The position numbers and the translations under genes are program-made. This document shows positions 8,023 to 16,268 of a stretch of DNA of 64,000 nt, one piece after another. The first letter of the stretch is position 1; each line of letters starts with the position of its first letter. The notes below the pieces were generated by a model, which saw only the letters and a program-made list of their open reading frames with translations, was not told the origin of the DNA and did not search any database. Origin of the DNA: CAVUCH01 sp963739995 (GTDB lineage Bacteria; Acidobacteriota; Vicinamibacteria; Vicinamibacterales; JAENWD01); the NCBI GenBank assembly GCA_963739995.1, contig CAVUCH010000001.1:1-64000 (forward strand). The letters run 5' to 3'.

Positions 8023-8628
8023 TCACGGCGTGGCGAGCTCGCCCACCTTGAACCGCGCGAACCGGCTCACGGTGATGTGCTCACCAGTTTTAGCGGACGC
8101 CTGTGCCACCAGCTGGGAGACTGTTACGTCGGGATCCCGAACGCTGGGCTGGTCCAACAGCACCACCTGCGAGTAGTACGCGCCGAGCTTGCCCTCGACG
8201 ATCTTCTCGATCACGTTGGCGGGCTTGCCTGAGCCGGCGAACTGGCCTCTGTAGATGTCCTTCTCGCGATCGAGCACATCCGCGGGCACGTCTTCGCGGC
8301 GCACGTACCGCGGATCCGCCGCGGCGATGTGCAGCGCGAGCTCCTTCACGAGCTGCTGGAAGTCATCGGTGCGTGCGACGAAGTCGGTCTCGCAGTTCAC
8401 CTCGACCAGGACACCGACCTTGCCGCCCATGTGGATGTAGCTCCCCACCACGCCATTGCTGGTGGCCCGTCCGGCGCGCTTCGACGCCGAGGCCAGCCCC
8501 TTCTTGCGCAGCACGTCGACGGCCTTCTCCTCGTCCCCGCCGGTCTCCTGCAATGCGTGCTTGCATTCCATCATGCCTGCACCGGTCTTCTCGCGCAGGG
8601 CCTTGACCTGTTCTGCCGTTATTGCCAT
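8023..8628 (-). CDS. tsf: Elongation factor Ts (short form)
   Basis: EF-Ts exchanges GDP for GTP on EF-Tu. At 201 residues it is the short, Thermus-like form, against about 280 in E. coli. The N-terminal UBA-like module (VKALREKTGAGMMECKHAL) and the EF-Tu contact motif ETDFVAR near residue 80 are intact. Start ATG 8628 is chosen by homology; the open frame continues upstream without matching sequence. A hairpin with a T-rich tail lies between rpsB and tsf and may lower tsf expression. Confidence 0.96.
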   Translation of the reverse strand: MAITAEQVKALREKTGAGMMECKHALQETGGDEEKAVDVLRKKGLASASKRAGRATSNGVVGSYIHMGGKVGVLVEVNCETDFVARTDDFQQLVKELALHIAAADPRYVRREDVPADVLDREKDIYRGQFAGSGKPANVIEKIVEGKLGAYYSQVVLLDQPSVRDPDVTVSQLVAQASAKTGEHITVSRFARFKVGELATP

Positions 8629-8695
8629 GTCGTCTTCTCCGGATGGTCGATGTCGGGCGTCGCGCCGGTTAGGAGGTCTGCCTGATGGGTCGTAC

Positions 8696-8731
8696 AGAAA
8701 GAAGCGCCGGCCGGGAAGCCCGGGCCGGCGC
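8696..8731 (-). terminator. Hairpin with T-rich tail between rpsB and tsf
   Basis: On the minus strand GCGCCGGCC (8731-8723) pairs with GGCCGGCGC (8712-8704), with an additional inner GGG/CCC and one bulge. TTCTTTCT follows immediately (8703-8696). It resembles an intrinsic terminator or attenuator inside the ribosomal operon. Confidence 0.7.
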
Positions 8732-8758
8732 AGGGAAGCGTGTTGCGTGCGATCCGCG

Positions 8759-9568
8759 CTAGGCGGAAGCCACCGTCGATCCGACGGCCTGCGCTTCGGG
8801 GCGCGGCCGGCGCACGGTCCGCGGCTGCCGGCGATCCTCGCCCGGCATGTCGTTGCCTTCGGCGCCCTCGGCCTGTGCCGACTCGCGAACGCCTCGCCCG
8901 CCGAGCACCGCATCGGCGATACGCGACGCGAACAACCGGATCGAGCGCAGCGCGTCGTCGTTCCCGGGGATGGGGTAGTCGACCTCGTCGGGGTCACAGT
9001 TGGTGTCGACGATGCCGATGATGGGGATCTTCAGCTTGCGGGCCTCGTCGACCGCGATCTTCTCCTTGCGCGTGTCCACGACGAAGACGAGGTCGGGCAG
9101 GCGCCCCATGGTGCGGATGCCGTCGAGGTTTCTCTGCAGCTTGCGCTTCTCTTTCTCGTTGCGCGCGATCTCTTTCTTCGACAGCGTGTCGTACCTGCCG
9201 TCGGTGACCATCGCCTCGAGGTCGCGCAGCCGCCCGAGACTGCGCTGGATGGTCGTGAAGTTGGTGAGCAGCCCGCCCAGCCACCGCTGGTTGACGTAGT
9301 ACATCCCGCAGCGCCCGGCTTCTTCCGCGATCACATCCTGGGCCTGTCGCTTCGTTCCGACGAACAGAATCGTGCGGCCGTCGGCGGCGGCGTTGGCGAC
9401 GTACTCTTCCGCCTGGCGGAAGAGTTTGACCGTCTTACCCAGGTTGATGATGTAGATGCCGTTGCGCTCGCCGAAGATGTATTCCTTCATCTTCGGATTC
9501 CAGCGTTTCGTCTGGTGGCCGAAGTGCACTCCGGCCTCCAGCAGGTCCTTCATGGCAATCGCGGTCAA
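8759..9568 (-). CDS. rpsB: 30S ribosomal protein S2
   Basis: S2 is a late-assembling protein of the small ribosomal subunit. The family signatures MKDLLEAGVHFGHQTKRWNP, GIYIINLGKT and NQRWLGGLLTNF are clear. I place the start at TTG 9568, because GGAGG (9577-9573) lies four bases before it and the resulting five-residue lead (MTAIA before MKDLLEAG) matches the usual length of S2 N-termini. ATG 9553 would leave the GGAGG 19 bases away. Predicted length is 269 residues with a long, probably disordered C-terminus. The start is inference from spacing and homology. Confidence 0.96.
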   Translation of the reverse strand: MTAIAMKDLLEAGVHFGHQTKRWNPKMKEYIFGERNGIYIINLGKTVKLFRQAEEYVANAAADGRTILFVGTKRQAQDVIAEEAGRCGMYYVNQRWLGGLLTNFTTIQRSLGRLRDLEAMVTDGRYDTLSKKEIARNEKEKRKLQRNLDGIRTMGRLPDLVFVVDTRKEKIAVDEARKLKIPIIGIVDTNCDPDEVDYPIPGNDDALRSIRLFASRIADAVLGGRGVRESAQAEGAEGNDMPGEDRRQPRTVRRPRPEAQAVGSTVASA

Positions 9569-9623
9569 GCTGCCTCCCACATCCTCCAGGCGCCGCGGCC
9601 GACACGGCCGGCGCGCCACATCG

Positions 9624-10016
9624 TTAGCGCTTGCTGAACTGGAAACGCTTGCGCGCGCCGGCCAGCCCGTACTTCTTTCGTTCCTTGATCCGCGCGTCGC
9701 GGGTCAGGAGCCCGTCCTTCTTCAGCGCTTTGCGCAGATCCCCGTTCGACAGGACGAGTGCGCGGGCGATCCCGAGCCGCACCGCACCGGCCTGGCCGGC
9801 CACGCCGCCGCCCGCCACGGTCGCCACGACATCGTACTTGTCGGCGTTCTCGGTGAGGACGAGCGGGGTCTTGATCTGCGTGCGCAGCGCCTCGGTGGGG
9901 AACGCATCGTCGAAGGCGCGGCGGTTGATGGTGATGGTGCCCGAACCGGGGCGGAGAAAGACGCGGGCGGTGGACGACTTGCGACGGCCGGTGCCGTAGT
10001 ATTCGGTGACTGCCAC
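9624..10016 (-). CDS. rpsI: 30S ribosomal protein S9
   Basis: S9 contacts the P-site tRNA through its C-terminal tail, which here ends FQFSKR (SKR is the conserved end). The 130-residue product opens with YYGTGRRKSSTARVFLRPG, the family hallmark, and contains GGGVAGQAGAVRLGIARAL. It is one base from the rplM stop, the usual rplM-rpsI pair, with rpsB following after 55 bases. Confidence 0.98.
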   Translation of the reverse strand: MAVTEYYGTGRRKSSTARVFLRPGSGTITINRRAFDDAFPTEALRTQIKTPLVLTENADKYDVVATVAGGGVAGQAGAVRLGIARALVLSNGDLRKALKKDGLLTRDARIKERKKYGLAGARKRFQFSKR

Positions 10017-10017
10017 G

Positions 10018-10449
10018 TTACGCTACCTCGATCTTCGTCGGCTTCTGCGCCGCATGCGGGTGCGCCGGCCCGGCGTACACCTTCAACTTGCCGTACATCG
10101 CATCGCCAATCTTCGTCTTCGGGAGCATGCCGCGCACGGCCTCTTCGACGAGGCGGCCCGGCTTCAGTTGCCGCACGGTCTTGGCGCGCTCTTCACGCAG
10201 GCCGCCCTCGTAGCCGCTGTGGCGGCGATACAGCTTCTGCTCTTCCTTCGCGCCGGTGAGCTTCACGCGCTCGGCGTTCACGATGACCACATGATCACCG
10301 GTGTCGATGAAGGGCGTGTAGGTGGGTTTGTGCTTCCCTTGCAGCAGCCGCGCCGCGAGCGTGGCGATTCGCCCGAGTACCTGCTCTTCCGCATCGATTA
10401 CATGCCAGCGCGAATCAACGCTCTTGGCGCTGGCGACGAACGTTCGCAT
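10018..10449 (-). CDS. rplM: 50S ribosomal protein L13
   Basis: L13 is an early-assembly protein of the large subunit. The 143-residue protein shows WHVIDAEEQVLGRIAT, the GDHVVIVNAERVKLTG stretch and GMLPKTKIGDAMYGKLKVY. ATG 10449 is chosen by homology with AAGGAA nine bases upstream. It is the first gene of the minus-strand block and lies about 40 bases downstream of the predicted transcription start of a near-consensus promoter. Confidence 0.98.
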   Translation of the reverse strand: MRTFVASAKSVDSRWHVIDAEEQVLGRIATLAARLLQGKHKPTYTPFIDTGDHVVIVNAERVKLTGAKEEQKLYRRHSGYEGGLREERAKTVRQLKPGRLVEEAVRGMLPKTKIGDAMYGKLKVYAGPAHPHAAQKPTKIEVA

Positions 10450-10495
10450 GACTGGAGATTCCTTCCGAGGCTTATCCGCGCGACGGCAAACCCAA

Positions 10496-10524
10496 ATGAT
10501 ACGCAGGCTTCGCGGGACTGTCAA
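10496..10524 (-). promoter_or_regulatory. Sigma70-type promoter of the rplM operon
   Basis: On the minus strand TTGACA (10524-10519) is followed after 17 bases by TATCAT (10501-10496). This is a near-consensus promoter that would give a leader of about 40 bases before rplM. Confidence 0.85.
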
Positions 10525-10708
10525 GCAGTCGAGGTCCTCTCGACCACGCCTCCGTGAGGGCTCCGGAAGCGTCGCCGCGTCGCGTGCGGCGGTGGCCACG
10601 CGCCACTACTCCGGCGTCGCCACTGCTCGTCGATGCTGAGACCCGGGCGTGCATCACAAGGCTGCCCGCCAAGCGACGGCATCGCAGTTGCCTTACGCCA
10701 GAGCTGAT

Positions 10709-11797
10709 ATGCGACGCCTCGTACGCAGGATCGTCGAAAAAACCCGGTTCCGGGCGGGACGACCGCTGGTCGGTCTCGACATCGGCACGAGCAGCATCAA
10801 AGGCGTGCAGTTGACGCCCGCCGCGCAGGGCTACAGGGTAGCAGCTTTTGCGACCGAGGCACTGCCCCCGGGGGCGCTTGCCGAGGGCGCGCCGATGGAC
10901 GCGCCGGTTGTTGCCGCCGCCATTCGCCGGTTACTGGAACGCACTGGTTTCCGCTCGGCGCAGGTGGCTGCCGCTTTGCCGGGGAAGTCGGCAATCGTGA
11001 AACGCATCACGCTCCCCGCCATGTCGAACGGCGAGCTCGAGGCCGCGATTGGTTGGGAGGCCGAGCAGCACATCCCGTTCCCGCTGTCCGACGTGCAGCT
11101 GCACTACGAACGGCTGGGAACCGCGAGGGATGGTGCCCAAACCATGGACATCCTGCTCGTCGCCGCACGGCGTGAAAGTGTCGCGGCGCTCGCGGCCGTG
11201 ATCGCCGACGCGGGACACACCGCGACGGTAGTCGACGTCGGCGCTCTCGCACTGCAGAACGCGTACACGGCTAACCGGCTCGGTGGCCGGGGCTCCACGG
11301 TGGCGCTGCTCGACGTCGGCGCCAGCGCGACAACGGTGACGATCGTAGTGGATCGTGAGCCGGCCTTCGTCCGCCATGTCACGCTAGGCGGCCAGGCGTA
11401 CACCGAAGCCCTCCAGGCGGCCTTCGACTTGTCGTTCGAGGCCGCCGAGGAGGCCAAGACGAGCGCGCCGCACGGAGGGCCGCAGCCCGCCGAGATGGAA
11501 CCGGTGCTGCACGCCACGACCGGCGCGCTCGTGGGAGAGATCCGGAGCACGCTCGACTTCTTCCGCTCCGCAACGGCCGCGGAACGCATCGACCGTCTGT
11601 TCGTGTGCGGCGGTGGTTCGCTGATTCCCGGACTCCTCGACGCGCTGAGGCAGCGCCTCGACATCGCCACGGTGCCATTGGACCCGTTCCGACTGCTCGG
11701 CGGCGCCCCGAAAGGCGTCCCGGCCGGCGGCTGCATCGCTCCTCGGATCGCCGCGGTGGCTGTGGGCCTCGCGTTGCGCCAGGAGGACGGCCGGTGA
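10709..11797 (+). CDS. pilM: Type IV pilus assembly protein PilM
   Basis: PilM is an actin-like cytoplasmic protein that binds the N-terminus of PilN and couples the inner-membrane platform to the pilus motors. The 362-residue product has the phosphate-1 loop LVGLDIGTSSIKGVQL near residues 20-35, LPGKSAIVKRI near 95, the GWEAEQHIPFPLSDVQL motif near 115 typical of PilM, and VCGGGSLIPGL near 305. It heads a plus-strand operon divergent from rplM. Its stop overlaps the GTG of pilN by three bases. Confidence 0.93.
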   Translation: MRRLVRRIVEKTRFRAGRPLVGLDIGTSSIKGVQLTPAAQGYRVAAFATEALPPGALAEGAPMDAPVVAAAIRRLLERTGFRSAQVAAALPGKSAIVKRITLPAMSNGELEAAIGWEAEQHIPFPLSDVQLHYERLGTARDGAQTMDILLVAARRESVAALAAVIADAGHTATVVDVGALALQNAYTANRLGGRGSTVALLDVGASATTVTIVVDREPAFVRHVTLGGQAYTEALQAAFDLSFEAAEEAKTSAPHGGPQPAEMEPVLHATTGALVGEIRSTLDFFRSATAAERIDRLFVCGGGSLIPGLLDALRQRLDIATVPLDPFRLLGGAPKGVPAGGCIAPRIAAVAVGLALRQEDGR

Positions 11798-12438
11798 CGC
11801 GAGTCAACCTGCTCCGGACCGGGCCCGTTCACCGGCGGAAGACAGAGTCGTCGCCCGATCGACGGCGCGGTGCGCTGGCCTGCAGCGTAGCCTTTGCGCT
11901 GACGTCGTGCGGCGTCGGCTGGTCGAGCCTGGCGCTGCACCGTCAGGCCGCGCGTGTCGATGGCGAGCTCGTCCGCGTGCGATACGAGCTGGCGCGACTG
12001 CGCCCGGCCGCCGCCGAGGCGGGCTCGCTGGAGCGTGCGTCTCGAGACATCCAGGAGCGCATCGACGTGCTCGTCCGACTCCGCGCGTCTCAGCGTGCGC
12101 CCGGGCGTGTCCTCGACGCGATCGCGCGCGCGGTCCCTGGCGATTGCTGGCTCACCGCCCTGATCGACGACGGCCCCGGCGGGGTGCGTGTCGACGGGCG
12201 AGCGCCGGCGTTGTCATCGCTGTTTCGGTTGGTCGAACGCCTCGAGGGCTCGAGCGCGTTTCGGCGTGTCGAAGTGCTCGACAGTCGTGCCACCGATGAC
12301 GGCTCCGGAACGGATCTGGTGGGGTTCTCGTTGCAGGCGTCCTTTCACCCGCCGGACGCGGGCGCCAGGGAGCTTGGTGTTCGTTCGCCGCCGAATGCTG
12401 GCGCGAAGGCCGAAACGCCGACCGAACGGAGCAGATGA
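11794..12438 (+). CDS. pilN: Type IV pilus assembly protein PilN
   Basis: PilN is a bitopic inner-membrane protein whose short cytoplasmic tail docks on PilM. Starting at GTG 11794 the first residues MTRVNLLRTGP fit the NLLP-like PilM-binding motif. A transmembrane helix follows at about residues 27-50, then a coiled coil to about 100 and a ferredoxin-like periplasmic domain. Length is 214 residues. The GTGA overlap with pilM and the three-base gap to pilO indicate coupling. Function is assigned from motif, topology and position. Confidence 0.85.
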   Translation: MTRVNLLRTGPVHRRKTESSPDRRRGALACSVAFALTSCGVGWSSLALHRQAARVDGELVRVRYELARLRPAAAEAGSLERASRDIQERIDVLVRLRASQRAPGRVLDAIARAVPGDCWLTALIDDGPGGVRVDGRAPALSSLFRLVERLEGSSAFRRVEVLDSRATDDGSGTDLVGFSLQASFHPPDAGARELGVRSPPNAGAKAETPTERSR

Positions 12439-12441
12439 CGC

Positions 12442-13080
12442 ATGCAGTTCACCCTCGCACGGTTGCCCTGGGCAGCGCAGGCAGGCGCCGGGCTCGGCGC
12501 GTCCGCCGCCTGCGCCGTGTGCTTCCATCTGTTCTGGGCGACACCAGCGCGTGCGGACCTGGCGGCCGGGGAACGCGCGTTGGCGGGAGCCCGCCGTGAC
12601 CTTGCGGTGGCTGTCAACGCCGCGAGAAGGCTCCCCGAGGGTCGGCGCGTCGTCGCCGCACTCGGTCTGCGCCTCGAAGCGATCCGGGGCGCCGCTCCAC
12701 GCGAGGCTGATGCGGCGGCCGTGCTGCGCGACGTGCAGGTGCTCGCGGAGGAGTCTGGACTCTGGATTACCGGCTTCAAGCCCGCGCCGCCCGTAATCCG
12801 CGATTCGATGACCGAGTGGTCCGTCGCGCTGGAGTTCGATGGCACGTACGCGAGCGTCGTGACGTTTCTCCAGGGAGTAGCCGACGATCCCCGCCTGATC
12901 ACTGTGAGCACGCTGCGTCTTCGTGCACACGAGCACCCGGAAGTGGAGAGCACCGTTACCGGCGCGTGCCGGCTCACCACGTTCGTTCCACGGGACGCCG
13001 TCGCGGCGAGAGGAGCGACGACGGCCCAGGTCCGCCGGACATCAGCGCGGGAATCCGCCGCAGTTGCGGGGTTGCCATGA
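12442..13080 (+). CDS. pilO: Type IV pilus assembly protein PilO
   Basis: PilO pairs with PilN in the inner-membrane alignment complex. The 212-residue product has one N-terminal transmembrane segment (about residues 8-30), a coiled coil to about 85 and a C-terminal ferredoxin-like domain containing LAEESGLWITGFKP and FDGTYASVVTFLQ, the latter a PilO-like signature. Its stop overlaps the pilP ATG (ATGA at 13077-13080). Confidence 0.85.
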   Translation: MQFTLARLPWAAQAGAGLGASAACAVCFHLFWATPARADLAAGERALAGARRDLAVAVNAARRLPEGRRVVAALGLRLEAIRGAAPREADAAAVLRDVQVLAEESGLWITGFKPAPPVIRDSMTEWSVALEFDGTYASVVTFLQGVADDPRLITVSTLRLRAHEHPEVESTVTGACRLTTFVPRDAVAARGATTAQVRRTSARESAAVAGLP

Positions 13081-13553
13081 GAACCCTGCTTCGGGCGTGT
13101 GTTGCGGCGCTCGCGACCGGCGGCGCCCTCGTCGCGCCGGCGTTCGCGCAGCAGGTATCGCGATCGCCCGCATCCGGTCTCCGCGGCGACGCACGAGACC
13201 CCGGCACCGCCTTGGGTCGCGATCCCTTCGTTCGTCCGACCGCGCAAAACGAGGCTGGGCCGGGGCAGCCAGAGCCCGCGCCCGTGCCGCTGGAAAGAGG
13301 ATTGCCCGGCCTGAGGAAAGACGAGATCTCCGTGCGCGGCGTGCTCAGGGCAGATGGCCGACACGTGGCTCTCGTGCAGGGTCCAGACAAGAGGCACTAC
13401 GTGATCCGGCCAGGCGATCGCCTGCGCGATGGCGTCGTCCAGGAGGTTATCCCGGGCGGGTTGGTCATGGTCTCAGATCGATCGGCGCCGGTCGGCGATC
13501 GTGCGAGCAAGCCGGTTCGCAAGACGCCGCGCCCGCATGGGGAGGGCCAGTAG
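13077..13553 (+). CDS. pilP: Type IV pilus assembly protein PilP
   Basis: PilP links the PilNO complex to the secretin PilQ across the periplasm. The 158-residue product has a signal peptide ending near AFAQ (residues 22-25), a flexible region, then the GRDPFVRP motif and a small beta domain with ISVRGVLRADGRHVALVQ and YVIRPGDRLRDG, the PilP fold. No lipobox Cys is visible, whereas many PilP proteins are lipoproteins. Next in order is pilQ. Confidence 0.85.
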   Translation: MRTLLRACVAALATGGALVAPAFAQQVSRSPASGLRGDARDPGTALGRDPFVRPTAQNEAGPGQPEPAPVPLERGLPGLRKDEISVRGVLRADGRHVALVQGPDKRHYVIRPGDRLRDGVVQEVIPGGLVMVSDRSAPVGDRASKPVRKTPRPHGEGQ

Positions 13554-14993
13554 TGCCAGGCGGCTTTCAAATGTGTTTTAGCGATCGCCCTGGCCGCGAC
13601 GTGCGGGGCGCGTCATCCACAGGCTGCGTTCAACGGCAGAACGCGCGCAGCCGGCGACCGCGCCGCCGCGCCGGTGTCGACGGACGCAGCCGTGCCTGCA
13701 GCTTCAGGGTGGCAGTCCTCCGCCAGCGCCCAGACGGACCGCATCTTTGCGGGCAAGCCGGTCAGCCTGGAGTTCGAAGGAGCCGACCTCCGCGCCGTGC
13801 TGCGCGTCTTCGCCGAGATCAGCGGGTTGAACATCGTCATCGATCCGGCGGCCCGCGGCACGGTGGACGTTTCGATGCGAGACGTGCCGTGGGACCAGGC
13901 ACTCGACGTCATCCTGCGCGCCAACAAGCTGGGCTACGTGCTGGACGGGACAATCGTGCGCGTGGCTCCGATCGCCGCGCTCGCCGACGAAGAGAAGGGA
14001 CGCCGGAAGCTTGCGGAGGAACAGGCGCTCGCGGGCGAGCTGCGTATCTCGACGCGCGCGCTCAATTACGCCAGGGCGGACGACATGGCGCGCCTGCTGA
14101 CGAAGAGCGCGCTGACGTCCCGGGGAACCCTGCAGGTCGACGCGCGTACCAATACTCTCGTGCTCTCGGACCTGCAGCCCGCCCTCGACCGGGCGCTTGC
14201 GATCGTCGCGGCGCTCGACGCCCCCCAGCCACAGGTCGAGATCGAGGCGCGCATCGTGCAGACGTCGCGCGACTTCGCGCGAGCGATCGGCGTCCAGTGG
14301 GGTCTCCGTGGCCGGGTGGCGTCGGACCTGGGGAACACCTCGCCTCTCGCGTTTCCGAACAGCGGCTCGATCACCGGGCGAACCGGGGCCACACAGGGAC
14401 CTTCGGCAACGCCCACGGCCGTTGATCTCGGGATTGCGACCGCCACCAATGCCATCGGCCTGGCCCTCGGGGCAGTGAATGGCGCCTTCAGCCTCGATGT
14501 GGCGCTGACGGCGCTGGAGCGTGGCGGACACGGTCGCCTGCTCTCGACACCTCGCGTGGCCACGCAGAACAACGTCGAGGCCGAGATCACGCAGGGTGTG
14601 CAGATCCCGATCCAGACCGTGGCGAACAACACGGTGACCGTGACGTTCAAGGATGCGGCGCTCTCGCTCAAGGTCACACCGCAGATCACGAACGCGGGCA
14701 CCGTCATCATGAAGATCATCGTCGAGAACGCGTCGCCAGATTTCAGCCGCGCGGTTGGCACCTCCCAGATTCCGCCGATCGACACGCAGCGCGCCATGAC
14801 GCAGGTGCTCGTCAACGACGGTCAGACGACCGTCATCGGAGGCATCTACGTGAGCCGTGCGCAGTCGGTGTCCGAACACACCCCGGCCTTGCACCGGTTG
14901 CCTCTGCTCGGCTGGCTGTTCAGGCGGGACGCGGTGCAGGACGAGAGTCGTGAGCTGCTGATCTTCATCACGCCGCGGATCATGAGGCTGTGA
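13553..14993 (+). CDS. pilQ: Type IV pilus secretin PilQ (start uncertain)
   Basis: PilQ forms the outer-membrane gate for the pilus. A secretin/TonB short N-terminal domain (LEFEGADLRAVLRVFAEISG), an N1-type domain and the secretin core (LLSTPRVATQNN, VTPQITNAG, VNDGQTTVIGGIY, ending ELLIFITPRIMRL) are all present. The core is readable without interruption from GTG 13674 (439 residues), but that start lacks a signal peptide. A good signal sequence (KCVLAIALAATCGA) lies upstream in the same frame at about 13566-13610 with no start codon behind it. The GTG at 13553, which has GGAGG upstream, is in another frame. A one-base indel near 13555-13575 would repair this. Confidence 0.88.
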
Positions 14994-15045
14994 TTTCGTC
15001 GAGGAGTGCTGGCGTCTATGGAGTTCGGATCCGACGGAGTTCGAC

Positions 15046-15735
15046 ATGCCCAACAGTAGAGAGCCTTCGTCGCCATCGCCGCGCCGGCGTCGGCAACCTG
15101 TGGGGCGAACCCTCGCCGCCTGCATGGTGATTGCGGTTGCGAGTGCCGGTGCCGGTGGCTGTGGTGAAGCGGTACGCTTCGGCCGCTCGCCCATGGTGCT
15201 CGTGGTCAATCGGCTGGAAGGGGCGTCGGGCGCGGACCCGGCAAAGCTGTCGAGCGTATTGCACTCCGATGTCGAAACGCTCGGCGAGCGCAACGAGGGC
15301 GATGAGCCGACATCGCTCCCCACGCTGTTCGCCGACGTTGGACAGGCGGAGCTTCGCCTGGCGTTCAAGGATGCGGGGCAGCCAGAAAGCCCTGCAACAC
15401 CTACCGATAACAACCTCGTGACGATCACGCGGTATCGCGTCTCGTACCGACGCACTGACGGGCGCAACGTGCCAGGCGTGGATGTGCCGTACGCATTTGA
15501 AGGGGCGGCGACCGTCACACTGGACGGCACCGGACCGGCCGTCGTTGCGCTGGAACTGGTGCGTGCGCAGGCGAAACAGGAACCGCCGCTCCGTAATCTG
15601 CGGGGCCGCGGTGGGGCGGTGGCGATCTCCGCCATTGCCGACGTCGAGTTCTACGGGCGCGACATAGTCGGTCACCAGGTTGGCGCGGCCGGTGCCCTGT
15701 CGGTCGTCTTTGCAGATTGGGCGGATCCGACATGA
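15046..15735 (+). CDS. Predicted lipoprotein following pilQ
   Basis: The 229-residue product has a basic N-terminus, a hydrophobic stretch and the lipobox-like AGAGGC near residues 35-40, so it is probably a lipoprotein. The mature part is rich in beta-strand-like segments (VTITRYRVSYRR, FEGAATVTLDG, VAISAIADVEFYG) and ends with no known motif. It follows pilQ by about 50 bases and overlaps the next gene, so it may belong to the pilus operon. I do not recognise a family. Confidence 0.75.
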   Translation: MPNSREPSSPSPRRRRQPVGRTLAACMVIAVASAGAGGCGEAVRFGRSPMVLVVNRLEGASGADPAKLSSVLHSDVETLGERNEGDEPTSLPTLFADVGQAELRLAFKDAGQPESPATPTDNNLVTITRYRVSYRRTDGRNVPGVDVPYAFEGAATVTLDGTGPAVVALELVRAQAKQEPPLRNLRGRGGAVAISAIADVEFYGRDIVGHQVGAAGALSVVFADWADPT

Positions 15736-16211
15736 CCCTCGATGCTCGTGCGCGAGCTGTTCTCACTGCCATGGCCATCGGGTGCTCCGACGGTTGCACG
15801 CTGATGAGCACCGAGGCGCCAACGGTCAGCGGTCCGTCGGAGCTCGGACTGTCACTCACGCTGCAGGCCTCGCCGGACGTGCTCACGCGTGACGGTACGT
15901 CCAGTGCCTTCGTTGCGGTGCTCGCGCGCGACGCCTACGGCGGACCGATCGCGATCCTGAGTCTGCGGGCCGACATCATGGTCGACGGGATGTTGCAGGA
16001 CCTCGGTCGCCTGTCGGCGCGCAACCTCACCACTGACCGTGAGGGACGCACCTCGCTGGTCTACACCTCGCCCGAGCCTGTGATCGGTGACACCCGGCAG
16101 ACGTTCGTCACCATCGTCTTCACGGCGTCAACGGGCGATGCGCGTGCACAGGTGCCGCGCACCGTCGACATCCGGCTGGTCCCGCCCGACGTGAATGGAT
16201 TGGATCGCTGA
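15732..16211 (+). CDS. Predicted exported Ig-like (Big-type) domain protein
   Basis: ATG 15732 overlaps the previous stop (ATGA), so the two are translationally coupled. The first 28 residues contain a short hydrophobic run and two Cys (AIGCSDGCTLMS), which may be a weak lipoprotein signal. The rest (SLTLQASPDVLTRDGTSS, then YGGPIAILSLRADI, GRTSLVYTSPEP and FVTIVFTAS) resembles a bacterial Ig-like strand pattern of the invasin/Big_1 type. 159 residues. A role in pilus biogenesis or surface exposure is suggested only by position. Confidence 0.65.
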   Translation: MTLDARARAVLTAMAIGCSDGCTLMSTEAPTVSGPSELGLSLTLQASPDVLTRDGTSSAFVAVLARDAYGGPIAILSLRADIMVDGMLQDLGRLSARNLTTDREGRTSLVYTSPEPVIGDTRQTFVTIVFTASTGDARAQVPRTVDIRLVPPDVNGLDR

Positions 16212-16268
16212 TGTAGAGGGTCTGTCGCTCAGGTCTCGAGGCTGAAGCGGTCAAAGTAGACTGTCGGG

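Noticed and set aside
13704..15635. A 643-codon minus-strand open frame across pilQ and the next gene
   Set aside because: It is the reverse shadow of the secretin gene; composition is Arg/His/Asp-rich and no domain is visible.
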